From positions 583,387,158 through 583,451,157 of the forward strand of contig CM054057.1 of assembly GCA_028641055.1 (NCBI GenBank): DNA of 64,000 nucleotides, in the 5' to 3' direction. Shown here one piece after another: positions 1-10,099 of the stretch (positions are counted from its first letter, which is position 1; each line of letters begins with the position of its first letter). Source of the stretch: Alopecurus myosuroides. Its lineage: Eukaryota; Streptophyta; Magnoliopsida; Poales; Poaceae. Position numbers and translations under genes: made by a program. The notes under the pieces were generated by a model, which searched no databases, was not told where the DNA came from, and was given only the letters and a program-made list of their open reading frames with translations.

Positions 1-283
1 CATATTACAACGCACGGAGTTTCGAGACCTTTTCACGGAGCCATGTGCACGACTGGAGCGAGTAGCGAGGCATATTTTTATCCCACGTGTATGGCCGCTT
101 GATCTGCGGATTGGTCCTTCTCCTTAGGCGATGGCTTTAGTGTCTTCATGACTGTTAGAGGCTATGCCTTATTTGTTGTTTTATGTTTTTATCTTTTCGG
201 TTTCGACTGTATGCATCTTGTTATACAGAGGCCGGATGTAATTCTTAAACATTTTAAGTAATAAAAAGCCCTTTATAAATAAA
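1..283 (+). mobile_element. Possible 3' end of a LINE-like retroelement
   Basis: The segment ends in an A-rich tail (about 260-283, with AATAAA-like motifs) after a stretch resembling the 3' untranslated ends of Triticeae non-LTR elements. No coding domain lies inside the window and the left part is cut by the window edge. Assignment is by resemblance only and no target duplication was found. Confidence 0.3.
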
Positions 284-604
284 ACTCCATCTAACCAACC
301 AATCACGGCGCAGGGATATATTAGTACGTCCGCGTCCATTCCGGAGCAAATCGACCTAGCAAATCCAATACTTTTAGGGCGCGCTTGGATCAAGACGGCA
401 ATAAATTTACGGACCTTTGGGACGTCCGTATATTTCTTGAACAAGCTCCATATTTTTACACCGGCTGGAGATATAAAAGGAAAACCAAGCGGGGCCTTAG
501 CCAAAACAGCCCCTTTGATCAAACTATAGTCAAATCCAACCTTATACGAAACTAGCCCCGATGTTGATGGCAACAAGGATAGATTCGAACTTGTGCATAT
601 CGAC

Positions 605-712
605 GCCAATAGATTTTGACATTTAGATGCTCTATGGATTTGGCGTAAATGTTCCTCCAGCCAATAGATTTTGACAATTTGATGCTCCATGGGTTTGGCG
701 GCAATGTCCCTG
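605..712. repeat. Two-copy tandem repeat, about 55-bp spacing
   Basis: The phrase GCCAATAGATTTTGAC starts at 605 and again at 660, each followed by a similar stretch ending in TTTGGCG. The rest of 284-950 shows no recognisable gene; the reading frame across 181-690 on the minus strand has no known motif. Confidence 0.65.
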
Positions 713-949
713 GCACCAACCTATTAATTCAGTGCAGAATTCGGTTGAACCTTGACGCCCGATCTAGTGGACGAGATTTAGAATCAATTTTGCCCATAGG
801 TCAGATATAACAATAGTTTGGTCAAAGGGCTAGATTTGAAGGAAAAAAAGGCCAAACTTTCGACATGTACGGTGATGCCATGCAAGCGTGGAACTAGCGC
901 GTCAAAGTCAGAGGTGTATTACAACAACATGACCTATGACAGTAGAGAA

Positions 950-2132
950 AAAATCGCCCCCTCGTGGGCGACTCGAGGGGTCCTAGACCGCCGCCGCTAG
1001 TTTCCCCCACTCCAACCTCCCTCCTTGTCGCCGCTGCCGCCGGATTCACCGCGGTGGTGGTGGCCCCCGCTTCCAAAGGGGGGCGCGAGAGAATTGCGGT
1101 GAACGTGTGCGCCCTAGGGCGCAGGGTGGCGCGTCTGCATGCGGCGCCGGTGGGCGTCGCGGGCTGCTTCTTGGTGGCGTAGGGAGACAGTGCAAGCATC
1201 TCACTTTGAGCGGTGGTGCGCAGAGGTTGTGGCGGCCATGCAGACCCATCTGGGCCTGACCTGGGCCTCGAGGGCTGCTCAAGGGCCGGCGTCCGGCATG
1301 CGCGGTGGAGGTTGCAGCAGGCTCAGGTGGGGTGCTAGGCGGCGGCATCTTGGCCACAGTTTCCGGAGGTTCTGCGGGTGTCTTGGATATGTGGGTTGCT
1401 TGTTGAAAAGTTCCGGGCGATAGCCTGTGGCGGCTTTTCTTGACACCAACGTCAACGATGTCTGAGGGCGTCGTTTTCCTCAGTGGAGGGTCGTTGTGGA
1501 CTTTCTGCCATCGACAACCCGAGTGCGCTTCGGGCGAAAGCCTGTAATCCTCTAGGGGATCGGACTTCTATGGCGTCCCCGACGTCGCTACATCCTTAGA
1601 GGCAAAGTATTTGGAGCCGCTGATCCTTCGTCGGTTTCTGCCCGCTTGTGGTTCGTGATTGCGGGGATGGAGGAGCTGCTTCGTCTTTTTCATCTTTCTC
1701 GTGGTGCTCTTCTGAGGATGGCTTTTTGGCCTATCCTCTTGGTGTACATGCTCAGCTTGTACGAAGGGGCTGGAGGCTCTCCTCTGAAGACGGTTAACGG
1801 CCTGGGCTAGTGCCGACGAGGCTTTTCGGGGGTCGACTCGGCTGTGTGTTGCCCTTCGGTTGCTCCAACATCATCTCGGCTGAACTCGGCTGATTGAAGT
1901 TTTTCGTCTACAGCGGTGCGGCCTCTAGCTCACTAGCGTCCAACGGTAACCGGAAGATGATGAGGGTTGAAGTTCCTCCCTGCAGGTTGTTGCATTGTGT
2001 CATGCTCTGCTCCCCCTCTTTTTGTTCTAGCTTTCTTGTTTCCATTTTCTAACTTGTAATCTCGCCGGCATTTGTCCGGTTCCCTCTTAATGAAATGAAG
2101 CAACCCTCGTTGCCTTCCGTCAAAAAGAATCA
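950..2132 (+). mobile_element. GC-rich retroposon, LINE-derived or SINE-like (candidate)
   Basis: A GC-rich 5' part gives way to a less GC-rich 3' part ending in a TAATGAAATGAAGCAA-type tail and a short A run near 2120-2132. This layout is typical of non-autonomous LINE-derived retroposons in wheat relatives. Frames inside are low-complexity and overlap on both strands, so none is called a gene. A target duplication was looked for and not found, so both ends are approximate. Confidence 0.4.
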
Positions 2133-2489
2133 TCGTGCCTGCCTAAGACATATAATGTGTGACCACTCACCTGTAATCTGATACCACTTGTGGAGAATCA
2201 ATGGAGATTTCTTATTCAAACGGCGATGCTCTTTTAGTGTCAGTCCAAGCATATGCGCTACATGCACGAGCCTTGTGCTAATCAATGGATGCGAAGTGGC
2301 ATGTCAGAAGCAATCTGCTCACTTAATTTAGTTGTTTTCTCTCCATGTTACGCCGAGCTTGCATCTTCTTATACATATACTACAGTTGACCCTAAGGCCT
2401 AAGCACGCTAGCTAGTGTTCATTTTTGTTTGGGCACTATCTCAATTTGTGCATCAGATCTTCATGCAAGTTCTACGCAAAATTAACATG
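2133..2489. other. Unassigned spacer
   Basis: Nothing recognised here: no coding frame with a known motif and no clear repeat. Confidence 0.5.
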
Positions 2490-2493
2490 GGGG

Positions 2494-3673
2494 GCAGCCT
2501 TCCAGTCGCTCCCGAGCCCAACTTTCGGCCCAAAAAACTCACAATTTAAAACTCGGCGCATTTTATTGATTTCACGCAAAGTTCATACAATTTCGACGCA
2601 AATTTAAACTAAAACGCGAATTTAAACTAAAATAACCTAAACTACTTAAGTCCTAGGCGCGCATCGATTGCCTGGCTGTAGTCGATGTCGTCGCCGTCGT
2701 CGTCGTCGTTCGGGACGTCGCTGTCGCGCCTGCTCGGTCCCTGTCCGGGGTCGCCGCAGCCAGTGTTGCTCGGCCCCGCGCCGGAGTCGCCCCACCTGCT
2801 CACCGCGAGGGCTCGCAGGTACTCGGCTTCTTCGTCGGAGTCGGGGTCGAGCACGACGTAGGGGACGTCCCTCGTCTGCGGCGGGGGAGGAATGCGGCGG
2901 CGGGCCGCGTTGGCGGCAGGCTCCTGGTCGCGAGCCGTCTTGCGCTGCTCGGCCTCAGCAAGCAGGCGGCGCTGGAGCTCCAGCTCCTCGGTGGTGCTTT
3001 CGCGCAGGCTCCGGTCCGCGCCGACGTCGTCGGCGACGGGCTGGAGCGTGTTGCGCGACAGCTCCTCGACGATCTTCAGGTCAGGCCACTCCTCGTCGTC
3101 CTCGTCCTCGCCCGTCTCCGTCTTCGGGCGGACCGTGCGCTCGAAGCAGGCGTCCTGCCGCTGGCGTGGCTCGCCGATCTGCGTGGAGGAAGGAGAGAGC
3201 ACGGGAGAAGAGAGGAGAGCGCAGAGGAAGGAGAGAGCAGCGAGATGGAAGAATGGGGAGGGGCGGCGAGCGGCGGGGGGAGGGGGGCTTTTGTAGCCTT
3301 CCGGGCATTTACTGCGCCGCGTGCCCTCGCTGTCGCCCGCCATGCCATTACGCCGGCAGCCTTTGAACGGGCGCATGCACTGGGTGGCCGCCACGCCATA
3401 AACGACGGCCGCCTTTTGACCGACGCGGGAGCCGAGAAGATAATCACGGGGGTTTCTGTTCCAGCGTTTTTACGGCGCGTCACTGAAAGAGCTGGCCCGC
3501 ACGGGATGCAGCGTCGTTTCGTCCCCCCAAGCCGAGCTCAGCGGGCTAGGTTTGGCCTGGGTGCCACCGCGTGAAATAGCGCCGAAACGGCGCTATTCTC
3601 GCCGTTTCCGGCGCTAAAAAGGCCGCCTGGGAGCTCTGGGGAGGCAGCTCTGGGGAGGCGACTGCAGATGCCC
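2494..3673 (-). mobile_element. Non-autonomous DNA transposon, PIF/Harbinger-like (candidate)
   Basis: The left end (near 2494) reads GGGCAGCCTTCCAGTCGC. The reverse complement of the right end reads GGGCATCTGCAGTCGC, so the ends form imperfect inverted repeats. GGGCATCT-type ends resemble grass PIF/Harbinger elements, and TAA follows the right end as expected for that superfamily. No matching TAA/TTA flanks the left end, so the boundary or the class may be wrong. The interior holds one acidic ORF on the minus strand and no transposase. Confidence 0.4.
2642..3394 (-). CDS. Hypothetical TE-borne acidic protein (250 aa)
   Basis: An open frame of 250 codons inside the Harbinger-like element. 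The N-terminal third is Pro/Arg-rich with a hydrophobic stretch (about residues 48-66) and may be untranslated leader rather than protein. The middle has an acidic patch and a predicted helical Glu/Leu/Arg-rich stretch. The C-terminus is strongly acidic (a run of Asp) and ends in a short DIDYSQAIDARLGLK-like tail. No enzymatic motif is visible and no function is assigned. Similar acidic ORFs of no known function are carried by DNA transposons in Triticeae. The start codon is uncertain because downstream in-frame starts exist. Overlapping plus-strand frames are GC-driven shadows. Confidence 0.4.
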   Translation of the reverse strand: MAATQCMRPFKGCRRNGMAGDSEGTRRSKCPEGYKSPPPPAARRPSPFFHLAALSFLCALLSSPVLSPSSTQIGEPRQRQDACFERTVRPKTETGEDEDDEEWPDLKIVEELSRNTLQPVADDVGADRSLRESTTEELELQRRLLAEAEQRKTARDQEPAANAARRRIPPPPQTRDVPYVVLDPDSDEEAEYLRALAVSRWGDSGAGPSNTGCGDPGQGPSRRDSDVPNDDDDGDDIDYSQAIDARLGLK

Positions 3674-4025
3674 TAAAGCAATCATCCATTCTATTGAAAA
3701 ACAAGGTTCTCAGAATATTCAGTTTGTTGAGTTTCTCTGCCTGCCCATTCTGGAGGTCACTAAACGTCCGTCAATCAGAGGTATCCAACCCGGTGCATGC
3801 TGGTCATACAGATTTACGGAAAATGCATATATATATTTGTTTTTCCGGACACATGCATGGCTGAGATCTACCCTTCCCAGTCCCAGTTGCAAGTGATCAG
3901 CATTTATGTGGAAAACGGAGCCTCGTCAATCGTGAATATCATACATACTCCTGCAACAAAGTCAGCTTGTAGTAACATGCTTGCATCGCTTGATCCCTAT
4001 CTATCTAGCGTTGTATTCTATATAT
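3674..4025. other. Unassigned spacer
   Basis: No recognisable gene or element between the Harbinger-like unit and the MITE target duplication at 4026. Confidence 0.5.
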
Positions 4026-4033
4026 GTTACCTA

Positions 4034-5459
4034 CAAAGTTTTAAATTGAGCGCTCATGGACTTGCCCACTTTCCCCCGAGAGGATAAGGTCATCGTTACT
4101 GTAGTTTGAGAGTCCGCCGACCCAGGCGAGTTCCGGCCTCCCCGGCCGCCGGCGTGCTTGCCGGAGGTTGTGGTGATGGTTTAGGGTGCCGGCCCACCGT
4201 TTTTTCTAGGTTAGATTTGTTGCCTTTGTGCTGTTTCGGCTTTATGCCGCTAGGGTTTCTGTCGCAGGAGACTCCGAGCTTCTCCTATGCGGCGGCGATG
4301 GTGGAGTGGTTCGCTGAGCTCCTGAGGAAGGAGACGACGAGCTGCACCGCGTCCTCGCCAACCCTTCTAATAAAGCTCGTTTGTGGGGCTTCGAAGGCCA
4401 AGATCCGGCGGCTCCTTCTTCTCTGTGCTCGTGCCCATGGCGGTGCACGACAGGGAGGCGGGATCCGGTTGCTCTTGGCTTCCTAGCTCGACGGCGGAGG
4501 CGGGTGCGCGCTTCTGCGCTCGCGACGGAAGCTACGAATCTTGAGGGAGTTCTTCAACGCAGCACTGCGGGCGCTGGCGTTATCTTCGGCCTGTGGAGCC
4601 ACTCCCTGCTGGGATCTCTTCCCCAGCTCTCTATCCTCTCGGTGAGGACTTGTTGCGACCTTGATTTGGGTTCCATCTTCGGCGACGCCCCAAGTGGCAT
4701 GTTCCCCGGCGGCGGCGCGGTTGCCCGGATTTGGAGGTCTGTGAGATGCGGCGGCGGCCGATCCCAGGGACTTGATCGCTTTTTCCACCTCTTTTTTAGG
4801 GTTCGGTTCGTGAAATGTGAGGTCCTCCTTGTAATTACCCCTGAGTGGGGGTCTCTTTGTAAAAGCCCGCTGTTGAATGGATAGCTTCCTGGTCCTTCGG
4901 GGCCTGTTAACTGTTAAAAAAAAAAGTTTTAAATTGCCGGCTATAGTTCGGCTATTGTCAGGCTATAGCCTTCCGAGAGGCTCGGGGCTACGGCTAGAGC
5001 CTTCAGAGGCTATATGGAGAATAGCCGCTAATAGTCCGGCTGTATGGATATAGCCCGAATATAGCCTCTTAGCCCGGCTATATCCCGTCTAGGCGACCAA
5101 AAAATTTGGACCAAAATTTGTCACCTCCATCAATTCTGGAGCCCAAATCAATCACGGTGGTTGTTTAATTGCTATTTTGAGGTGCGAGTGCGCCCCATAG
5201 CGACCTGGTTTCAGAACCGCTAAACCGTGTCACGAATAGTGTAATTTAAACTCCTGATTGTTCGTTCATCTTTTTAGATTATGTCGTTACATTATGCGTT
5301 TGCGAATAATACTATATAAATGATTATATGTCGTCTAAATTTTACTATTTTTCAATATTCTAGTAAAGCGGCTATGTGGTTATAGCCCGGCTATAGCCTT
5401 TCATAGCTTCTGAAATCGCCGGAGCTATATGCAATAATAGCCCACTATTTTAAACTATG
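4034..5459. mobile_element. hAT-like MITE, interrupted by a retroposon
   Basis: The left end starts CAAAGTTTTAAATTGCC and the reverse complement of the right end starts CATAGTTTAAAATAG, giving imperfect inverted repeats followed by GGCTATAG-rich sub-terminal sequence on both sides. The flanks are GTTACCTA (4026-4033) and GTTATCTA (5460-5467), 7 of 8 matching, which fits the 8-bp duplication of hAT elements. Without the insertion at about 4049-4922 the MITE is about 540 bp. It has no coding capacity. Confidence 0.7.
4049..4922 (+). mobile_element. Poly-A retroposon with 14-bp target duplication
   Basis: A GC-rich insertion ends in an A tract (about 4916-4925). AAAGTTTTAAATTG occurs at 4035-4048 and again at 4923-4936, a perfect 14-bp target duplication. 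Together these are hallmarks of LINE-machinery retroposition. The body resembles other GC-rich LINE-derived retroposons. Frames at 4106-4486 and 4381-4884 are fragmentary and show no domain; a processed copy of a host transcript is the alternative. It landed within 15 bp of the left end of the MITE. Confidence 0.75.
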
Positions 5460-5500
5460 GTTATCTAGCGCTGCATACGACTAGAGAGCACTGGGCCTAG

Positions 5501-5508
5501 CTATAAAT
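5501..5508 (+). promoter_or_regulatory. TATA box of the cysteine-rich gene
   Basis: CTATAAAT lies 53 bp upstream of the start codon at 5554, implying a very short 5' leader. Confidence 0.5.
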
Positions 5509-5553
5509 GAACACCATCCCTGTAGCTTCTCCACACATCTTCCTCCCTCTGCA

Positions 5554-5994
5554 ATGCCAATGCCTGCATCTGCACCAGCTTCTCTCGCCGTCGCCTGCCT
5601 TGCCGTGCTGGCCTTGTCCGCCCTACGGCAGTCGGCGGCGGCGTCCGAGACACCATGCCGTGATGCGAGCTGCAAAGTCACCACTGCCTCGGCGTGCCGC
5701 GACGACTGCGACTCCAGCGTCCCGCCGTCTCCACCACCTCCGCCGTCGCAGTGCGACCTGTGCAAGTCCGGCATGGAAGAGCGGTGCGCGTCGTACTGCA
5801 GGATCGATGGCTGCCGCACCAGATGCAACGGCTGCCAAAGCTCGTGCAACACGGTATGCAGCGAGCCTTCCTCGTCGCCGCCCCCCAGCCGTCCAACTCC
5901 GTACTGCCATGGCTGCGTGGTGGGGGCCATGACAGACTGCCTGGGTCCCTGCAACCAGAACTGCACCGCGACGACCTGCGTCGACACTCCCTGA
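5554..5994 (+). CDS. Small secreted cysteine-rich protein (146 aa)
   Basis: This is the best host-gene candidate in the window. Residues 1-30 form a typical signal peptide (Ala/Leu-rich core, small residues before a likely cut near 29-31). The mature part has 19 cysteines in three modules of the form C-x(2-4)-C-x7-C-x3-C: residues 35-52, 67-82 (extended to 102) and 118-133 (extended to 142). Proline-rich linkers at 56-65 and 105-116 separate them. No enzymatic motif is present, and it matches no defensin, LTP or Bowman-Birk pattern I recognise. It is probably an apoplastic or vacuolar disulfide-rich protein; antimicrobial, signalling or structural roles are possible but unproven. The start at 5554 is chosen for the signal peptide and TATA spacing. 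A damaged tandem copy lies at 16393. Confidence 0.65.
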   Translation: MPMPASAPASLAVACLAVLALSALRQSAAASETPCRDASCKVTTASACRDDCDSSVPPSPPPPPSQCDLCKSGMEERCASYCRIDGCRTRCNGCQSSCNTVCSEPSSSPPPSRPTPYCHGCVVGAMTDCLGPCNQNCTATTCVDTP

Positions 5995-6664
5995 ACAAGG
6001 GCTGCATGCGCGTGATTGCAGAAAAATACACCTCCATACGTTACGTACTTTCCACCAGTATGCATATGTACGTGATGATGTACTCCTATGCTTAATTCGC
6101 TTCCAGATGTTGTATCAAACTCTTATGTGTGCATCTGCGTGTTTAAAAAAAAAATAATAATGTGTGCATCTGTGTGGGTAGATTTTTCATAACCACGATG
6201 ACCATTTTTTCTTCCATTTTTATAATCTGTTTATTCAAATTATTGTGATCATCTTTTATTTTTGTGGGAAAATCTCCGTCTTTTATATCGATATATAGTA
6301 CGATCAACCATAGAAAGGCCAAAATCAAACCAGAAAAAAAATGGAAATACATTTACCGAAAAATCGTTGCGAGTTTATTTTCTCCCGGTAAAATCCACAT
6401 CTTACTTCCATCCTTGATTTTTCAAACCAGTGCTGGCGACATCAAAGATTTTGTTGAAGACTCCCATTCTGATCCTTCAAAACTTGTAGTTTATGAGCAT
6501 GATAGGGGTCCGACCGAAACCCCAACAATGAGGAAGCCAGTCTTGGCTATGGACTGCAATATTAATTGAGCAACCGTCGGCCGGCCAGATCAAAGGTTTT
6601 GCAGCAGAGGGAAAAACAACCACGAGGCGGCACTTTTTACTTTGGAGTAACGACATTTGAAAAG
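5995..6664. repeat. Downstream flank of cysteine-rich gene copy 1 (duplicated block, part a)
   Basis: This 3' flank is clearly similar to 31167-31740 (for example the shared ACCAGTATGCA...GTACGTGATGA stretch and the GCCGGCCA region near 6580 versus 31660). Together with 14326-16390 it forms one unit of a tandem duplication that includes the gene. MULE1 splits it at 6665. Confidence 0.7.
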
Positions 6665-7008
6665 GGGTCATTTATCGAATTGCCCACAGCGGACCACTTG
6701 TACTCAGTTTTACCCTTAGCGCCGAATCGACCTCAGTTTTGCCCCTAGTCTGTGCGCAACTACTATGGAGAGGCTGGAACGGTAAGTTTGGAGTCGAATC
6801 TGTTCCGCGAAGTGGGTCCGAGGAGTCAGACTCCGTTTCGCGAAGTGGGTCCGGGTGGGACTGCCAAGTTCTTTGAAACCGTCCGGAGCTTACAGGTGGG
6901 ACCGCGCAGTTTGAATAGTCCACACCCAAGCTTTCCGCTGGGTTCAGCGACGCGTGGGAAAACTGCGGGCCCCGCGTCGGTCAAAGACTGCCGGAGTAAC
7001 GTCACGCG

Positions 7009-7018
7009 CTACAAAAGG
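7009..7018 (+). promoter_or_regulatory. TATA-like box of the MULE1 first ORF
   Basis: CTACAAAAGG lies about 100 bp upstream of the ATG at 7116, after a TAACGTCACGCG stretch with an ACGT core of the kind bound by plant bZIP factors. Confidence 0.4.
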
Positions 7019-7115
7019 CCCCTCGCCGCTCGCCGCTCTCCCCATTCTAGCCGTTAATCTCGTCCTCACCGCACTCGCTCTCATCGCTGCATTTCCACCT
7101 AGACACCCCGAGACG

Positions 7116-7772
7116 ATGCCTCGCCGGCTCCGTGCAAACCGCAACTCGCCGTTGTACTGCCGCCCCGCGGCCGCGATGCGGGGCCACAGTGACGCCGATA
7201 GCGACAACGAGTTCTTCTACGAGGAGAACGAGCAGCAGCCGCAGGAGGAGGCGGCGCCCGAGCAGGAGCCGCCGCAGGAGGAGGCTGCACCCGAGCAGGA
7301 GCCGCCGCAGGAGGCGCGGCGCTGGAGGAGGCTCAGGAGGAGGCAGCCTATCTGGCCCGAGCAGCACGCCGCCGTCTACTCGTTCGAAACATGGCGGAAC
7401 GAGGAGGCGTTCCACACGGTCCGCTCCTGGCTCAAGGAGGCGGCGGCAGCGGCCGAAGCTGCCGCTGTTCGTACATCCCTGGAGACCCACCAGAGGGAGC
7501 AGGCGGAGCGCCAGGTCTACCGGCAGCTCGCCGCAACCGCGGCGTCGGATGAGCAGCAGGCGGTCGTCGCCCTGCAGAGCGAGAGGCGAGACCGCCGCCA
7601 TCCCTCCGAGCAGGCGCAGCTGCACCGGCTGCGGATCCGAGGCAGAGCGGAGCGGCATGCGATCGCTACGCTGGCGAACCCATCGCCCTTAGCCAAGAAC
7701 GACCACGAGGCGGGGCCCTCCAACATGCTGGCCTACGACGACAGCGATGAGAATGACGAGGAAGAGGAGTAG
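7116..7772 (+). CDS. MULE1 acidic Ala/Glu-rich hypothetical protein (218 aa)
   Basis: The frame is open from 6954, but the TATA-like box at 7009 and the leader favour the ATG at 7116. The product starts with a basic stretch, then an acidic segment and a repeated EEAAPEQEPPQ unit (about residues 35-65). An Arg-rich patch follows, then a long helical Ala/Glu/Arg/Gln-rich region likely to form coiled coil, and an acidic C-terminus (DDSDENDEEEE). No catalytic motif is seen. It occupies the slot just inside the left TIR where MULE2 has its transposase, and the DNA after its stop is again shared with MULE2. It could be a captured host fragment or an element-specific accessory protein. Function unknown. 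Confidence 0.5.
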   Translation: MPRRLRANRNSPLYCRPAAAMRGHSDADSDNEFFYEENEQQPQEEAAPEQEPPQEEAAPEQEPPQEARRWRRLRRRQPIWPEQHAAVYSFETWRNEEAFHTVRSWLKEAAAAAEAAAVRTSLETHQREQAERQVYRQLAATAASDEQQAVVALQSERRDRRHPSEQAQLHRLRIRGRAERHAIATLANPSPLAKNDHEAGPSNMLAYDDSDENDEEEE

Positions 7773-8059
7773 AGGACGACGTCTAGGAGGAGGGCGACGA
7801 CCAGCCCGGGTGATCGCGCCGAGCCTCGGCCAACCGTAGTTTCTTTTTAAGTTTTTTCAATGTTTTTAGTTAAATTATGCCGTCTAGCTTTCTGTAAAAC
7901 TATCGTCGAATCTATGAATTTGAGCCTATTTCAACGAGTTCGCGTTTTTTAATTAATTTTGAGTATTTCTGAACAAAATCTCGAGCCAGAATGTAGATTA
8001 AAAGCGAAAAGAATGTTTGAATAATGTTGTATGATGTTGAACTAAGTCATTCCAAAATT

Positions 8060-9245
8060 TTGGGCAAATGTGCTTCAAATGAGGTCTGAAGCTAGAGTAC
8101 ACACCCCCATTTCAAATTTCATGAAAGATTCGACCTTGCCAAAATTATCAAAATAAATTTGAGGAGCAACTATATCACATATAACAACATTGTGTGTTGG
8201 ATTCATGTCATTTTGATTTTTTTTTATAATTTATGCTCATTTGAAACCATCGCTCTATTCTCATGAGAAATGTGCTTCAAATGAGGTCTGAAGCTAGGGT
8301 AAATACCCCCGTTTGGAATTTCATGAAAAAATCGACCTTGTAAAAATTATCCGATCCAATTCAATTTGAGGAGCAACTATATCACATATAACAGCATTGT
8401 GCGTTGGATTCATGTCATTTTGATATTTTTATGCTCATTGTGCGTTGAATTATTTATGCTCATTTGGAACCATCGCTCAATTCTCGTGAGAAATGTGCTT
8501 CAAATGAGGTCCGAAGCTAGGGTAAATACCCCCGTTTATAATTTCATGAAAAACTCGACCTTGCCAAAATTAACCAAACAAATTTGAGGAGCAACTATAT
8601 CACATATAACAACATTGTGCGTTGGATTCATGTCATCTTGAATTTTTTTGAATTATTTATGCTCATTTGCAACCATCGCTCAATTCTCGTGAGAAATGTG
8701 CTTCAAATGAGGTCCGAGGCTAGGGTAAATACCCTCGTTTATAATTTCATGAAAAATTCGACCTTGCCAAAATTAACCAAACAAATTTGAGGAGCAACTA
8801 TATCACATATAACAACATTGTGCGTTGGATTCATGTCATTTTGAATTATTTATGCTCATTTGCAACCATCGCTCAATTCTCATGAGAAATGTGCTTCAAA
8901 TGAGGTCCGAAGATAGGGTAAATACCTCCGTTTATAATTTCATGAAAAAATAGACCTTGCCAAAATTATCCAAACAAATTTGAGGAGCAACTATATCACA
9001 TATAACAACATTGTGCGTTGGATTTATGTCATTTTGAATTTTTTTTGAATTATTTATGCTCATTTGCAACCATCGCTCAATTCTCGTGAGAAATGTGCTT
9101 CAAATGAGGTCCGAAGCTAGGGTAAACACCCTCGTTTATAATTTCATGAAAAATTCGACCTTGCCAAAATTATCCATAGAAATTTGAGGAGTAACTATAT
9201 CACATATAACAACGTTGTGCGTTGGATTCATGTCATTTTGATTTG
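8060..9245. repeat. Tandem array, about 200-bp unit, about six copies
   Basis: GAGGAGCAACTATATCACAT-type starts recur at 8161, 8368, 8586, 8789, 8982 and 9186 (spacings 193-218). Each unit also carries AAATGTGCTTCAAATGAGGT and a TCATGAAAAA stretch. MULE2 has a shorter version at 38663-38935. The short frames in it are repeat artefacts. Confidence 0.9.
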
Positions 9246-9249
9246 TTTT

Positions 9250-10090
9250 GAATTATTTAAATAACATGGTTTAATAGAAAAATCATATGTAAAACTGATA
9301 AAAATCATCGCTGTAGTAAATCTGAAGTTTCATTATATTTTTTTATTTAAATAACATGGTTTAATACTTAACAGCAAAGAAATCATATGTAGAACCATCG
9401 ATCCCTGTGGCCAACGTACCAACCAATCAGAGCGCAGAACGAGCGTCTCGCGGATCGCTGTGGCTGCGAGCGCATCCGTCCGATGCACGATTCCTTCTAG
9501 AAGGCGTCGATCCAACAGCCCAGGTCGAATCTCTGTGTTTCCTTCTAGAAGCTTTTCGGGTGGTCAAACAGAGGGTTGACCAAGCTTGAAATGAGTATAC
9601 ATAATTCAAAAAAAATCGAAAAAATATATTGCCGACGCACATAGTAGTGTTATGTCATATAGTAACGAGAAAAAAATATAAACCTGTCTTATAGAGAATG
9701 GAACGAAAAAGCCTTGTGTAACATGTGATATCTTGAACAGTCTAGTAGAGAGTTCAAGATAATGAGATGAGTTTCAAACCTTTGGAACTCAAATAAGGTC
9801 AAAATCTCACCAAAGCTTCATTTTGATGTGACTAAGAAAGATCCAAAGTTATTTTTTCATTTTGAAGTTTTAAACTTGTTTTATTTACGATTTACGATTA
9901 AAACCATTATTATTCAAAAGAAAATAAATAATACGAATATTCATCCAATAAATTTTCAGGCTTCGGAATTGCATTATATAGGTCTAATACAAGTCTAGGA
10001 AAAATATAAATAAGATTTATAAACATTAGAACGAAAGCCATCACTAAAATGAGATTCCTCGAATACAGGAGTAGAGATTTCAAAGAATAT
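9250..10090. repeat. MULE internal spacer shared with MULE2
   Basis: This non-coding stretch is similar to 39000-39990 in MULE2, including a GC-richer island near 9400-9560 matching 39210-39380 (shared TTCCTTCTAGAAGGCGTCGA). Confidence 0.75.
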
Positions 10091-10099
10091 GAGGTGGAA

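Noticed and set aside
181..690. 169-codon minus-strand frame at the window start
   Set aside because: No recognisable motif; it runs into a possible LINE tail and an internal duplication.
2668..3366. Long plus-strand frames opposite the acidic ORF
   Set aside because: Arg/Ser-rich translations of GC-rich DNA with no motif; shadows of the minus-strand frame.
7047..7658. 203-codon minus-strand frame in MULE1
   Set aside because: Leu/Arg-rich antisense of the Ala/Glu-rich ORF; the TATA-like box, leader and position all support the plus strand.
8060..9245. Regular direct repeats that could suggest a CRISPR-like array
   Set aside because: The whole 200-bp unit is repeated without unique spacers, inside a plant transposon.
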